Shown here one piece after another: positions 35,991 through 44,531 of a stretch of 64,000 nt of DNA. The notes below the pieces were generated by a model that saw only the letters and a list, made by a program, of their open reading frames with translations, did no database searches and was not told where the DNA came from. The DNA lies in contig NZ_JAUSTW010000007.1 in NCBI RefSeq assembly GCF_030813055.1, positions 186,001-250,000 of the forward strand, written 5' to 3'. Each line of letters begins with the position of its first letter. Within the stretch, counting starts at the first letter, position 1. The translations under genes and the position numbers were made by a program. Source of the DNA: Neobacillus ginsengisoli. GTDB taxonomy: Bacteria; Bacillota; Bacilli; Bacillales_B; DSM-18226.

Positions 35991-36216
35991 TATTTTCTGA
36001 AGTTAAATCGATAGCCGGAGCATAAACAAATGCCGATGAAATTCCTTCAGCAGGCTGGGCATTCTCACCTCTGAATCGGTCCTGCATTTCAAGATTGGCA
36101 CTTTCGGCTTCAGAGCGTCCCCGTGTTGAGGCATGAACCTTTCCATCCTCCAGCTGCTTATTAATTTTTATATTTGCTTCGACGGTATCATTTGAAAATT
36201 CCTTTTCATTTCCCAT
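35983..36216 (-). CDS. small hydrophilic protein, unknown
   Basis: 77 residues, rich in Glu, Asn, Ala and Lys (MGNEKEFSNDTVEANIKINK...). No membrane segment. Surroundings are small spore-type genes, so a spore role is possible, but I recognise no family. GGAAGGGG precedes the ATG, and the stop lies in the shared terminator. Confidence 0.62.
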   Translation of the reverse strand: MGNEKEFSNDTVEANIKINKQLEDGKVHASTRGRSEAESANLEMQDRFRGENAQPAEGISSAFVYAPAIDLTSENKD

Positions 36217-36412
36217 TCAACATACCCCTTCCATATTTATTATGTATATTGTTCCCTTTGCCTTCTTTTGTAATCAAAAAGGGGGTTTCATAAAAATTGC
36301 GGCACTCTTCATATTTTTTGGAGTTCCTCTTCCTAATGTCTAAAGCGAATGTATATTATGAAATTCAAAGCAAATAATGTAATTGTTATTAACTAAAAAG
36401 GGAGTTGTGAAT

Positions 36413-36592
36413 ATGGACGCTCAACGAGCACAGGAAATTGCTAATTCATCGACAATGGCGAATGTGATGTGTAATGGAACAAGGATTTACATTGAGCATA
36501 TAGATCAACAAAATGGGACTGCTACCATTCATCCACTCGATGAACCAAATAAGAAACAAAATGTTTCTATTTCAAGCCTAATGGAACAGTAA
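36413..36592 (+). CDS. sspH: H-type small acid-soluble spore protein, second paralogue
   Basis: 59 residues: MDAQRAQEIANSSTMANVM..., the SspH pattern RAQEIA and IYIEHIDQQNGTATIHPL. Similar to the gene at 4545-4727 but clearly diverged. I chose ATG at 36413 behind AAAGGGAG rather than an upstream codon. A terminator follows. Confidence 0.88.
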   Translation: MDAQRAQEIANSSTMANVMCNGTRIYIEHIDQQNGTATIHPLDEPNKKQNVSISSLMEQ

Positions 36593-36612
36593 TTAGGTAA
36601 ATTATCACCAAA

Positions 36613-36640
36613 AAACACCATTTCTCAATGGTGTTTTTTT
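36613..36640 (+). terminator. terminator after the second sspH
   Basis: ACACCATT and AATGGTGT pair with a 4-nt loop, followed by T7. Confidence 0.88.
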
Positions 36641-36674
36641 ACTGACATTATCTTAATTATACCCTTTGACTTCT

Positions 36675-37181
36675 TTAATGACAGCTAAAGGAACGGATCC
36701 TGCTTAAGTCCATACCGTAATATTCCCAGTTGTATCCCCGCCAACGGTAACCTGCCACAGATGTTCTACCGACATAGGTTGGATAATACCAGAAGCTCCT
36801 GCCATTATTTAACCAAATATAGGTGTATCGATAAAGGCAGTGGCGAATTCCTCCAGGGTCTACCGCATATAACCCTACAGTCTCATGCGGTATAATGGAT
36901 GGCGGCGGCACGGTTGGCGGACCTCCGTGGTACTGTCCCCCTCCATATGGCGGATACCCATGGTGATCGTGATCTCCCGGATAACCGTGCGGGGGCGGCG
37001 GCGGATATCCATGATGTTGTCCTCCACCATGCTGCATTCCACCACCGTGTTGCGGCGGTGTTCCGTGCTGCATTCCTCCACCATGTTGCGCCGGAGGTCC
37101 ATGCTGCATTTGCCGCAGATAATTTTCAGATGCTAATTCAGGCGTCCATACATAACCATAAGGATAATTGTAATAAGCCAA
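36675..37181 (-). CDS. His/Gly/Pro/Tyr-rich protein, possible coat or surface protein
   Basis: About 168 residues. N-terminal Tyr-rich MAYYNYPYGYVWTPELASEN, then a repeat region (residues ~25-95) with QHGGGMQHG and QHHGYPPPPPHGYP-type units rich in histidine, and a conserved-looking C-terminal domain (GLYAVDPGGIRHCLYRYTYIW, VGRTSVAGYRWRG). Histidines suggest metal binding; Tyr/Gly/His richness resembles spore coat proteins. Both are inference. Start TTG at 37181 is 8 nt after AAGGAGGA; upstream in-frame ATGs have no ribosome site. Confidence 0.68.
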   Translation of the reverse strand: MAYYNYPYGYVWTPELASENYLRQMQHGPPAQHGGGMQHGTPPQHGGGMQHGGGQHHGYPPPPPHGYPGDHDHHGYPPYGGGQYHGGPPTVPPPSIIPHETVGLYAVDPGGIRHCLYRYTYIWLNNGRSFWYYPTYVGRTSVAGYRWRGYNWEYYGMDLSRIRSFSCH

Positions 37182-37295
37182 GGAAAAAATCCTCCTTCTA
37201 TATGTTATCCCTCTAATGTATGCAAAACGCCTAAATTGGTGAGGTTTCCCTATCATATGCAACTGTCTTTCATAGGTGAATGCCCATGGAACATC

Positions 37296-37772
37296 TTACT
37301 TTAGGAGGTCGGCGAATTCAGCTTTGGTAAGTTCTTTTAAATGCTCAGGGTTAATAACCATTTGAATGCCAATTTTCCCGGCGCTGACGACGATTGAATC
37401 AAGCTGCAGGCTGCTTTCATCAAGAAAGGTTTGATATTCCTTTTTCATGCCGATGGGGGAGCAGCCGCCGCGGATGTACCCCGTCCATTTTTGGATATCC
37501 TTGACGGCAATCATTTCGACTTTCTTTTCACTGGCGGCTTTGGCTGCTTTTTTTAAATCCAATTCCGCCTCCACAGGGATAACAAAGACAAATAGGTTTT
37601 TGCTCGCCCCTTGAGCAACCAGCGTTTTATAAACTTCTTTTGGATTCCTGCCGATTTTCCCGGCAACAGAAATTCCATCAATTTTTCCATCCTTGTTATC
37701 GTATGTAAGCACCTCATATGAGATCTTTTTTGCATCAAGAATTCGTATTGCATTCGTTTTGATTTGTGCCAT
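37296..37772 (-). CDS. YbaK/EbsC family Cys-tRNA(Pro) deacylase
   Basis: 158 residues. YbaK proteins hydrolyse Cys mischarged on tRNA-Pro. Motifs: VYKTLVAQGASKN near residue 48 with the conserved lysine, IKGGCSPIG-type GYIRGGCSPIGMKK near 105, and DSIVVSAGKIGIQMV. I chose ATG at 37772 with GAAGG 9 nt upstream. It lies alone upstream of the second MITE-like copy. Confidence 0.9.
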   Translation of the reverse strand: MAQIKTNAIRILDAKKISYEVLTYDNKDGKIDGISVAGKIGRNPKEVYKTLVAQGASKNLFVFVIPVEAELDLKKAAKAASEKKVEMIAVKDIQKWTGYIRGGCSPIGMKKEYQTFLDESSLQLDSIVVSAGKIGIQMVINPEHLKELTKAEFADLLK

Positions 37773-37889
37773 GTCCATCATCCTTCACAAAAAGATTATC
37801 TCCACTAATTATAACAAGATAAACTCAAAAAGGATGAACCCGAGTGATGTTCTAAGGAGATTCAAAACTGGATTTTTGAACAAAAAAAG

Positions 37890-37908
37890 AAGCTGCAGTA
37901 TGCAGCCT
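37890..37908. repeat. left 19-bp target duplication of MITE copy 2
   Basis: AAGCTGCAGTATGCAGCCT, matching 38109-38127 except at one base. Preceded by A7, which would give a T-run on the minus strand. Confidence 0.8.
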
Positions 37909-38108
37909 CAGGCTGTCGAAAAACTTTCGATAGCCTTTTATTTTATCCATTTTCTATAATAATTCACCGCGTTAATTTGTTATAATATTATTAATATATA
38001 GTTTTCAACAGGCCAGTTAGCAGAGACAATAAATTAATAAAAATTCCATAATTTAGATTCAGACAAAATAAAAAATTGCCGAGAAAAATATCCTTTCTCG
38101 ACAATCTG
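37909..38108. mobile_element. 200-bp non-coding MITE-like element, copy 2
   Basis: Same ends as copy 1 (CAGGCTGTCGAAAAA; reverse-complement right end CAGATTGTCGAGAAA), the same end hairpins, the same TGTTATAAT (37978-37986), and a near-identical right third (AAAATAAAAAATTGCCGAG onward). Its left hairpin has one change that converts G-C to G-U. It is flanked by a different duplicated terminator hairpin. Confidence 0.82.
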
Positions 38109-38133
38109 AAGCTGCTGTATGCAGCCTCTTTTT
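38109..38133. terminator. terminator hairpin = right target duplication of copy 2
   Basis: AAGCTGCTGTATGCAGCCT followed by C and T7. With the left copy's A7 it reconstructs a bidirectional terminator at the end of the liv operon. Confidence 0.72.
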
Positions 38134-38841
38134 TTAATGCCCGCCCAGATATGCACTTCTAATCTGGTCGCTTTGATTAAGCTCTTCTGATGTTCCGGAT
38201 AACACAATTTTTCCGGTTTCAATGACATAGGCACGGTCGGCAATCGATAGTGCCATGTTTGCGTTTTGCTCCACTAAAAGAATCGTTGTTCCGCTTTTAT
38301 TGATTTCTTCAATAATCCGAAAAATAGTTTTAACCAAAAGCGGCGCAAGACCCATTGAAGGCTCGTCTAACAGCAATAACCGCGGGCGTGCCATCAAGGC
38401 ACGGCCCATAGCAAGCATTTGCTGTTCACCGCCTGATAGAGTACCTGATAACTGCTTCTTTCGCTCAAGAAGGCGCGGAAAGAGCTGATAGACCTTTTCA
38501 AAATCCTCACGGATGCCTTGCTTATCTTTTCGTAAATAAGCCCCTAATTCAAGGTTTTCCTCAACCGTCATATTGGAAAAAACACGGCGGCCTTCAGGAA
38601 CATGGGATAATCCCTGTTTTACAATTGCCTGTGCAACCTTTCCGGAAATCGATTGTCCTTCAAAGGTAATTTCGCCATTCTTCGGTTTAAGTAATCCGGA
38701 GATTGTTTGTAACAGCGTACTTTTACCGGCACCATTCGCACCGATAAGGGTAACAATTTCACCTTCATTTATCTCAAGGGAAACACCCTTCAATGCATGA
38801 ATATTTCCATAGTAGACATTGATATCATTTATTTTTAGCAT
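38134..38841 (-). CDS. livF: branched-chain amino acid ABC transporter ATPase LivF
   Basis: 235 residues. Walker A GANGAGKST near residue 37, signature LSGGEQQMLAMGRALM near 135, Walker B LLLLDEPSMGLAP near 160. LivF energises import of Leu/Ile/Val (or related amino acids/amides) with LivG. The ATG overlaps the livG stop (TAATG). Last gene of livJ-H-M-G-F. Confidence 0.94.
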   Translation of the reverse strand: MLKINDINVYYGNIHALKGVSLEINEGEIVTLIGANGAGKSTLLQTISGLLKPKNGEITFEGQSISGKVAQAIVKQGLSHVPEGRRVFSNMTVEENLELGAYLRKDKQGIREDFEKVYQLFPRLLERKKQLSGTLSGGEQQMLAMGRALMARPRLLLLDEPSMGLAPLLVKTIFRIIEEINKSGTTILLVEQNANMALSIADRAYVIETGKIVLSGTSEELNQSDQIRSAYLGGH

Positions 38842-39620
38842 TATGAGACCTCCTCGCCAAGGTACGCTTTGATGACTTTTGGATTATTCCTAATCTGCTC
38901 CGGAGTACCCTCGGCAATCAACTGGCCGGAATCAAGTACATATATTCGTTCACACACTCCCATAACCAGAGGCATGTCATGTTCAATTAAAAGAATCGTT
39001 AAGGAGAATCTTTCACGAATTAACGCAATTAAGTTCATTAATTCTTCTGTTTCCTGCGGATTCATCCCTGCTGCAGGTTCATCCAGCAGCAACAATTTAG
39101 GGTTTGCTGCAAGGGCTCTGGCAATTTCAAGACGGCGCTGCTGTCCATATGGCAGGTTTTTCGCCTTTTCATGCATGAATGGCTCGAGCTTGAAAATTTT
39201 CAGGAATTCAATTGCCTTTTCCTCCATTTCCTTTTCACCGGAAAAGTGAGGAGGAAGGCGAAAAATGGAACTAATCATTGAATGCTTAGCAAGAGAATGG
39301 TAAGCAACCTTTACATTATCAAGAACAGATAATTCACTGAACAAACGAATGTTTTGGAACGTACGGCTAATTCCTTTTTTGGTAATTTTGTATGGTGCCA
39401 AGCCGTTTAATCTTTCATTGTCTAACTCAATGCTTCCCTCAGTAGGTACATAAACACCTGTTAGTAAATTGAAAAATGTCGTCTTACCGGCACCATTCGG
39501 ACCGATAAGGCCAATCAATTCCCCTTGATTTAAATGAAGATTTACATCAGAGACAGCCTTTAATCCGCCAAAGCGAATTCCAACATTGTCAACTTTAAGC
39601 AACGGTTTGTTTGCTTTCAT
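38841..39620 (-). CDS. livG: branched-chain amino acid ABC transporter ATPase LivG
   Basis: 259 residues. Walker A GPNGAGKTTFFN near residue 42, signature LPYGQQRRLEIARAL, Walker B LLLLDEPAAGMNP, and the LivG-specific insert with FQNIRLFSELSVLDNV. I chose ATG at 39620 behind AAAGGAGGAG; it lies inside the 3' end of livM (26-bp overlap). Confidence 0.94.
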   Translation of the reverse strand: MKANKPLLKVDNVGIRFGGLKAVSDVNLHLNQGELIGLIGPNGAGKTTFFNLLTGVYVPTEGSIELDNERLNGLAPYKITKKGISRTFQNIRLFSELSVLDNVKVAYHSLAKHSMISSIFRLPPHFSGEKEMEEKAIEFLKIFKLEPFMHEKAKNLPYGQQRRLEIARALAANPKLLLLDEPAAGMNPQETEELMNLIALIRERFSLTILLIEHDMPLVMGVCERIYVLDSGQLIAEGTPEQIRNNPKVIKAYLGEEVS

Positions 39621-40569
39621 TTTGCGCTCCTCCTTTAACGGATTTACCACCTTTAAAGAATGAGGTCAATTCTTTTGTCCCTAACAATCCTTGCGGACGG
39701 TAAAGCATCATAACAATCAGCACAAGGCTGTAGATTATCATCCGTAATCCAGGGAAATCCTGCAGGTACGTTGAAATAATTGTTAATAGAATAGCAGCAA
39801 TAACTGCACCTGACATACTTCCTAAACCGCCAAGGACAACAAAAATCAAAATATCAAATGATTTTAAGAAGCCAAAGTTTGTCGGTTGAATAATATAAAA
39901 GTTATGTGCATATAAGGCGCCCGCAATCCCGGCAAAAAATGCGCCGATCGCAAAGGCTGCTACTTTATAATACGTCGTGTTGATTCCCATGGCATCTGCC
40001 GCAATTTCATTCTCACGGATCGAGATACAGGCGCGTCCATGTGTTGAATTCGTAAAGTTCACAATTACAACGAGGGTTATGATTACACATGCAATGAGCC
40101 ATGGCCATGTAGTTAGATGGGATACCGTCATACCGCTGGCTCCGCCTACATAATCAATATTTAAAAATACAATTCTAACAATCTCTCCAAAGCCAAGAGT
40201 AGCAATGGCAAGATAATCTCCTTTTAGACGAAGGGATGGGATCCCGATGATAAGACCTGCAACCGCAGCTGCTACCCCGCCTGCCAATAATGCCACCGGA
40301 AAGGGCAGCTGCAATTTCATTGTCATTATAGCGGAGGCATATGCCCCAACGGCGAGAAAGCCTGCATGTCCAATTGAAAATTGCCCTGTAATTCCAATAA
40401 TTAAATGAAGACTGGCAGCAAGAATAATATTAATTCCGATAAAAATCAGCGTATTTACATAAAAGGGGTTCAGTATTTCTCCTGTGATTAGAAATTGCAC
40501 CACTACTGAAAAAATAACGGCTAAAACGATTGAGCCCCAAAACCCTTTTGCTTTTTTGATAATAGTCAT
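39595..40569 (-). CDS. livM: branched-chain amino acid ABC permease LivM
   Basis: 324 residues with about nine membrane helices and the family loop GDYLAIATLGFGEIVRI near residue 140, plus NEIAADAMGIN (the EAA-like coupling region). AGGGGAGG precedes the ATG. Overlaps livG; 14 bp from livH. Confidence 0.93.
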   Translation of the reverse strand: MTIIKKAKGFWGSIVLAVIFSVVVQFLITGEILNPFYVNTLIFIGINIILAASLHLIIGITGQFSIGHAGFLAVGAYASAIMTMKLQLPFPVALLAGGVAAAVAGLIIGIPSLRLKGDYLAIATLGFGEIVRIVFLNIDYVGGASGMTVSHLTTWPWLIACVIITLVVIVNFTNSTHGRACISIRENEIAADAMGINTTYYKVAAFAIGAFFAGIAGALYAHNFYIIQPTNFGFLKSFDILIFVVLGGLGSMSGAVIAAILLTIISTYLQDFPGLRMIIYSLVLIVMMLYRPQGLLGTKELTSFFKGGKSVKGGAQNESKQTVA

Positions 40570-40583
40570 CGCTTAAGCCTCCC

Positions 40584-41462
40584 CTACACCTTTTCCCTGA
40601 CATTTTTACCGAATAATCCTGCCGGGCGGAAAATTAAAATTAAGATCAGTACAACAAACGCTACGCCATCACGCCATAGCGAGTAGCCCAGTGCACTGAC
40701 AAGGGACTCAATGACACCTAATACCAGGCCGCCTACCATTGCGCCCGGAATGATACCGATACCGCCTAGAACAGCGGCAACGAAGGCTTTAAGCCCCGGA
40801 ATAATTCCCATTAACGGTTCAATTTTCGTATAGTACATTCCAAATATAACTCCAGCTGCGCCTGCAAGGGAGGAACCAATTGCAAATGTTGCAGAAATCG
40901 TATTATTTACGTTAATTCCCATTAATCTCGCTGCATCCATATCGTGTGATACGGCGCGCATTGCTTTTCCGATTTTTGTTTTATGAACAATAAACTGCAG
41001 TAAAATCATTAAGAAAACAGAAATCCCTAAAATCAATAACGATTGGCTGCTAATTTTTACCCCAAAAAGATTTAAGCTTGTATCGGGAACAACATTGCTT
41101 GGGTAAGCATTTGGCTGCGCACCGCGAACATAAATGGTTCCATATTCGATAAATAATGAAACGCCAATTGCCGTAATCAAAGCAGCAATCCTAGTTGCAT
41201 TCCGTAAAGGCTTATAGGCAATCCTCTCAATCAGAACCCCTAATAAGGCACAAACTACCATCGAGATGATTAAAGCCAGGAAAAAATTCAAATGTAATGC
41301 AGAAATACAATAAAAGCCTATAAATGCACCAACCATGAAGACGTCTCCATGGGCAAAGTTGATCAATTTTACAATACCGTAAACCATTGTATAACCAAGG
41401 GCAATTAACGCATAAATACTGCCAAGGGAAACCCCGTTGACTAGCTGCTGTATCAGTTCCAT
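40584..41462 (-). CDS. livH: branched-chain amino acid ABC permease LivH
   Basis: 292 residues with eight or so membrane helices; QLVNGVSLGSIYALIALGYTMVYG is the typical LivH N-terminus and MDAARLMGINVN the coupling loop. ATAAGGAGTG precedes the ATG. Separated from livJ by 160 bp that contain two hairpins. Confidence 0.94.
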   Translation of the reverse strand: MELIQQLVNGVSLGSIYALIALGYTMVYGIVKLINFAHGDVFMVGAFIGFYCISALHLNFFLALIISMVVCALLGVLIERIAYKPLRNATRIAALITAIGVSLFIEYGTIYVRGAQPNAYPSNVVPDTSLNLFGVKISSQSLLILGISVFLMILLQFIVHKTKIGKAMRAVSHDMDAARLMGINVNNTISATFAIGSSLAGAAGVIFGMYYTKIEPLMGIIPGLKAFVAAVLGGIGIIPGAMVGGLVLGVIESLVSALGYSLWRDGVAFVVLILILIFRPAGLFGKNVREKV

Positions 41463-41528
41463 GTCCTACACTCCTTATGAAAGGGCTGAAAAAGATGTTT
41501 ACATCTTTAACTTTGATCATTATTCGGC

Positions 41529-41603
41529 TTAAGCTCTCCATCGACCGGAGCGCTTAACCTTTTTCTATAAATTGGAATAGGGAGACATAGATTCTCCCTA
41601 TTC
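41529..41603 (-). promoter_or_regulatory. two intra-operon hairpins between livJ and livH
   Basis: Minus strand: GAATAGGGAG/CTCCCTATTC (41575-41603, perfect 10 bp) and TTAAGCGCTCC/GGAGAGCTTAA (41529-41557, one mismatch). Neither has a proper T-run. Such stems commonly protect the binding-protein mRNA so that livJ product exceeds the permeases. Confidence 0.6.
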
Positions 41604-41622
41604 ATTTTGTCCGCTATAAAAT

Positions 41623-42807
41623 TTAAGGGTTTACCTTTGTGTTAAATACTTGTTTGCCGTCTTTGTATTCAAGAATTACAGCAGATTTAATCGGGTCATG
41701 GTTTTTGTCAAGTTTCATCGTTCCAGAAACAAGTTGAAGACCATCTGTTTTCGCAAGAGCTTCTTGAATTTTCTTCGGATCGCTTGAACCTGCACGTTTG
41801 ATTGCATCTGCAAGTAAGTAAGCGGAATCATAACCTAAAGCATTGAACGCATCCGGTGATTTATCGCTGTATTTCGCTTTGAAAGCTTTTACGAAATCTT
41901 GTACCTTTTGATCGGAGTCTCCTGAAGAATAGTGGTTCGTGATATAGGTGTTATTTAATGGTGCATTACCGGCGATTTCTACCAGTTTAGGAGAATCCCA
42001 GCCGTCGCCGCCCATAAATGGAACGTTTAAGCCGATTTCACGGGCTTGCTTAAGAATTAAGCCTACTTCTTCGTAATATCCCGGTAGGTACACAAACGCA
42101 GGATTTTGCGCCTTAATACGTGTTAACGTTGCATGGAAATCAGTATCCTTCGCAACATATGCTTCTTCAGAAACGATGCTTCCGCCGTTTTTCTTAAATG
42201 CAGATTTAAAAGAAGCTGCAAGACCTTTCGCATAGTCGCTTGAGCTGTCAATTAATACTGCAGCAGTCTTAACATTTAATTTATTTGTTGCAAAGTTAGC
42301 TGCAACCGTACCTTGGAACGGGTCAATGAAGCAAGTACGGAAAACATAATCATTTAACTTGCCGTCTTTAACTGTTACTGTCGGGTTTGTTCCTGTTGGA
42401 GTCAATAAAGGAACCTTGTTATCTTGAGCAATTTGCACCTGTGCCAATGTGTTTGTACTTGTAGCGGCACCGATAATCGCTGAAACTTTATCCTGGCTGA
42501 CAAGCTTGATTGCACCGTTTGTTGCTTCGGCTGCATCTGACTTATTGTCAACTTTGACCAATTCTATTTTCTTTCCGTTAATACCTTTTTTATTGATTTC
42601 ATCCAAAGCCAGTTGGACTCCTTCTTCAATGGATTGTCCGTAAGAAGCAACCCCGCCGGAAAGTTCAAGATCTTCCCCGATTTTAATCGTTCCGCCATCC
42701 TTACCGCTGCTACTGCTGCTTCCGCTTGTCGCAGAACTACATCCTGCCATTACACCAGCTGTAACCAAAAGTGATGCAAAGATACTAGCTACCTTCTTCT
42801 TTCTCAT
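41623..42807 (-). CDS. livJ: branched-chain amino acid ABC transporter substrate-binding lipoprotein
   Basis: 394 residues. Lipobox VMAGC at residue ~22, then a Ser/Gly linker and a periplasmic-binding-protein type I fold: GTIKIGEDLELSGGVASYGQS, VSAIIGAATSTNTLA, TPTGTNPTVTV, AVLIDSSSDYAKGLA. It captures Leu/Ile/Val or a related ligand for LivHMGF. AGGGGGT precedes the ATG. The leader holds an inverted repeat and a CodY-like box. Confidence 0.93.
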   Translation of the reverse strand: MRKKKVASIFASLLVTAGVMAGCSSATSGSSSSSGKDGGTIKIGEDLELSGGVASYGQSIEEGVQLALDEINKKGINGKKIELVKVDNKSDAAEATNGAIKLVSQDKVSAIIGAATSTNTLAQVQIAQDNKVPLLTPTGTNPTVTVKDGKLNDYVFRTCFIDPFQGTVAANFATNKLNVKTAAVLIDSSSDYAKGLAASFKSAFKKNGGSIVSEEAYVAKDTDFHATLTRIKAQNPAFVYLPGYYEEVGLILKQAREIGLNVPFMGGDGWDSPKLVEIAGNAPLNNTYITNHYSSGDSDQKVQDFVKAFKAKYSDKSPDAFNALGYDSAYLLADAIKRAGSSDPKKIQEALAKTDGLQLVSGTMKLDKNHDPIKSAVILEYKDGKQVFNTKVNP

Positions 42808-42839
42808 GTTTAACCCCCTGTTTGTTTTTAATAGATTTT

Positions 42840-42871
42840 ACAGTAAAATCTGCTTCCAATTATTTTACTGT
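42840..42871 (-). promoter_or_regulatory. inverted repeat in the livJ leader
   Basis: ACAGTAAAAT and ATTTTACTGT are perfect 10-bp arms, 12 bp apart, 33 bp before the livJ start codon. It could be an operator or a leader stem-loop. Confidence 0.55.
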
Positions 42872-42884
42872 TTTAAAAAAAGAT

Positions 42885-42899
42885 AATATTCTGAAAACA
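42885..42899. promoter_or_regulatory. candidate CodY box upstream of livJ
   Basis: AATATTCTGAAAACA matches 12 of 15 positions of the CodY consensus AATTTTCWGAAAATT. CodY represses branched-chain amino acid transport genes in Bacillus. The other ~240 bp of the 42808-43136 gap are AT-rich with no gene. Confidence 0.45.
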
Positions 42900-43136
42900 T
42901 TGTACCAAATTATTTTCCTATTCGTCTAGTAGTATTCTCCACTATTTTAATATAATTTAGAAAAAAATAAATATTTCGTTTTTTACTACCCCTATAGTGA
43001 ATATATCCTGGGTTAGTGTAAAAAAATGGTTGACCTTGAGGATTTTCACATTTTAAAACATTTTTGTGAAAAAAATTTTTTTCACATTGATAAGAAAAAA
43101 AAGAGATTCCTGAATAGGAATCCCGCATGAAAAAAA

Positions 43137-44342
43137 TTATACTAATTCTTTTCTTTTTGTTTCTTTTCCTAAAAATAGAACCGTGAATGCTCCTACCAGA
43201 ACGGAAATACAAAAGATTGTAAAAATGATAGAAATTGATGTTTTTTGCGCTACCAGATAACCGACTACAAGCGGTCCCAGTACGCCGCCAATACGTCCAA
43301 ATGAGGCAGCCAAACCGGCACCGGTACCGCGGATCATGGTCGGGTACTGCTCCGGTGTGTAGGCGTACAAGCCGCCCCAGGCCCCTAAATTAAAGAAGGA
43401 CAAAAGAATTCCCGCTACCATTAATAAAGAGGTTGAATTAGCGGTACCAAAGAAATAGGCACTGATAGCGGTACCGATTAAATAAACAACTAATACGAAT
43501 TTCCGCCCGAATTTTTCAATAAACCATGCAGCCGTAAAATACCCCGGTAATTGCGCTAGAGTCATGATCAAGACATATTCAAAGCTTTTAATCAAACTGA
43601 AGCCTTTCATGACCATTACGCTTGGAAGCCATAAGAACATTCCATAATACGAGAAGACGACGCAAAACCAAACAATCCATAGCATGGCAGTCTGGCGGCC
43701 ATGTTCTTTCGACCACAATTTTGCTATACCCTGTAACACGGAGATTTTTTCCTTTTCCTTTGCCGCCGTAAAGCGGGGGGAGTCCGGTAGATCAAGTCTT
43801 AAATAAAGGGCATAAAGGGCGGGAATCGCACTGATAAGCATCGCAACCTGCCAGCCGTACTTTGGGATCACGAAATAAGAGATAAGGGCAGCAACCAGCC
43901 AGCCCCCTGCCCAAAAGCTTTCAAGCAGGACCACAATCCTTCCCCGCTTTTCCATCGGAACACTCTCAGAAACGAGCGTGGAGGCGACCGGAAGCTCTCC
44001 GCCGAGTCCCATGCCGATAATAAACCGAAAGACTAAGAAAATCGTTAAGGACGTGGCAAATGCGGATGCGCCGCTTCCGATTGAAAATAATAATAATGTA
44101 AGGATAAAGACATTTTTCCGGCCAATTCGGTCTGCCATTAAGCCAAAGAGCAGCGCACCGACTGCCATTCCAATCGAGTTGATACTTCCAATCCAGCCCA
44201 TTTGTTCCGCTGATAAATTCCATTCTACTTTTAACGCAGCGATAATGAAGGAAAGCATCCCCACATCCATTGCATCAAACATCCAGCCCATCCCGGCAAT
44301 TCCGAGCAATTTTCGGCCTGAAATTTCCTTTTTATTTCCCAT
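43137..44342 (-). CDS. MFS transporter (metabolite:H+ symporter type, NiaP/YceI-like)
   Basis: 401 residues, 12 predicted helices. WMFDAMDVGMLSFII in helix 1, the loop 2-3 motif GLMADRIGRKNVF near residue 65, and ESFWAGGWL/RGRIV near 130 are typical of the metabolite:H+ symporter group that includes the niacin carrier NiaP. The substrate cannot be assigned safely. ATG at 44342 follows CAGGAGA; further upstream in-frame ATGs lack a ribosome site. Confidence 0.82.
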   Translation of the reverse strand: MGNKKEISGRKLLGIAGMGWMFDAMDVGMLSFIIAALKVEWNLSAEQMGWIGSINSIGMAVGALLFGLMADRIGRKNVFILTLLLFSIGSGASAFATSLTIFLVFRFIIGMGLGGELPVASTLVSESVPMEKRGRIVVLLESFWAGGWLVAALISYFVIPKYGWQVAMLISAIPALYALYLRLDLPDSPRFTAAKEKEKISVLQGIAKLWSKEHGRQTAMLWIVWFCVVFSYYGMFLWLPSVMVMKGFSLIKSFEYVLIMTLAQLPGYFTAAWFIEKFGRKFVLVVYLIGTAISAYFFGTANSTSLLMVAGILLSFFNLGAWGGLYAYTPEQYPTMIRGTGAGLAASFGRIGGVLGPLVVGYLVAQKTSISIIFTIFCISVLVGAFTVLFLGKETKRKELV

Positions 44343-44493
44343 AAATATCTCCTGCCTCATACCAATTATTGTATTATTATTCCCCAATTGTTGCTTTTTA
44401 CAATAAGGGACGTACATCTACTAAACAATTTGTATTCTAGCAGTTGTCTTTACACTTGTCATCACGAATTCCGACAAAGCCTTCTTCTTTGTC

Positions 44494-44528
44494 AAAAAAA
44501 GAGAGAATGCTTTCGCACTCTCTCTTTT
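44494..44528. terminator. terminator after the cell-wall-binding protein gene
   Basis: AAAGAGAGAATGC and GCACTCTCTCTTT pair across TTTC, with A and T runs outside. Confidence 0.82.
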
Positions 44529-44531
44529 TGA

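Noticed and set aside
36885..37216. Plus-strand open frames opposite the His/Gly-rich gene
   Set aside because: Mirror of a low-complexity coding region; no start signal, and the minus frame has the good ribosome site and a folded C-terminal part.
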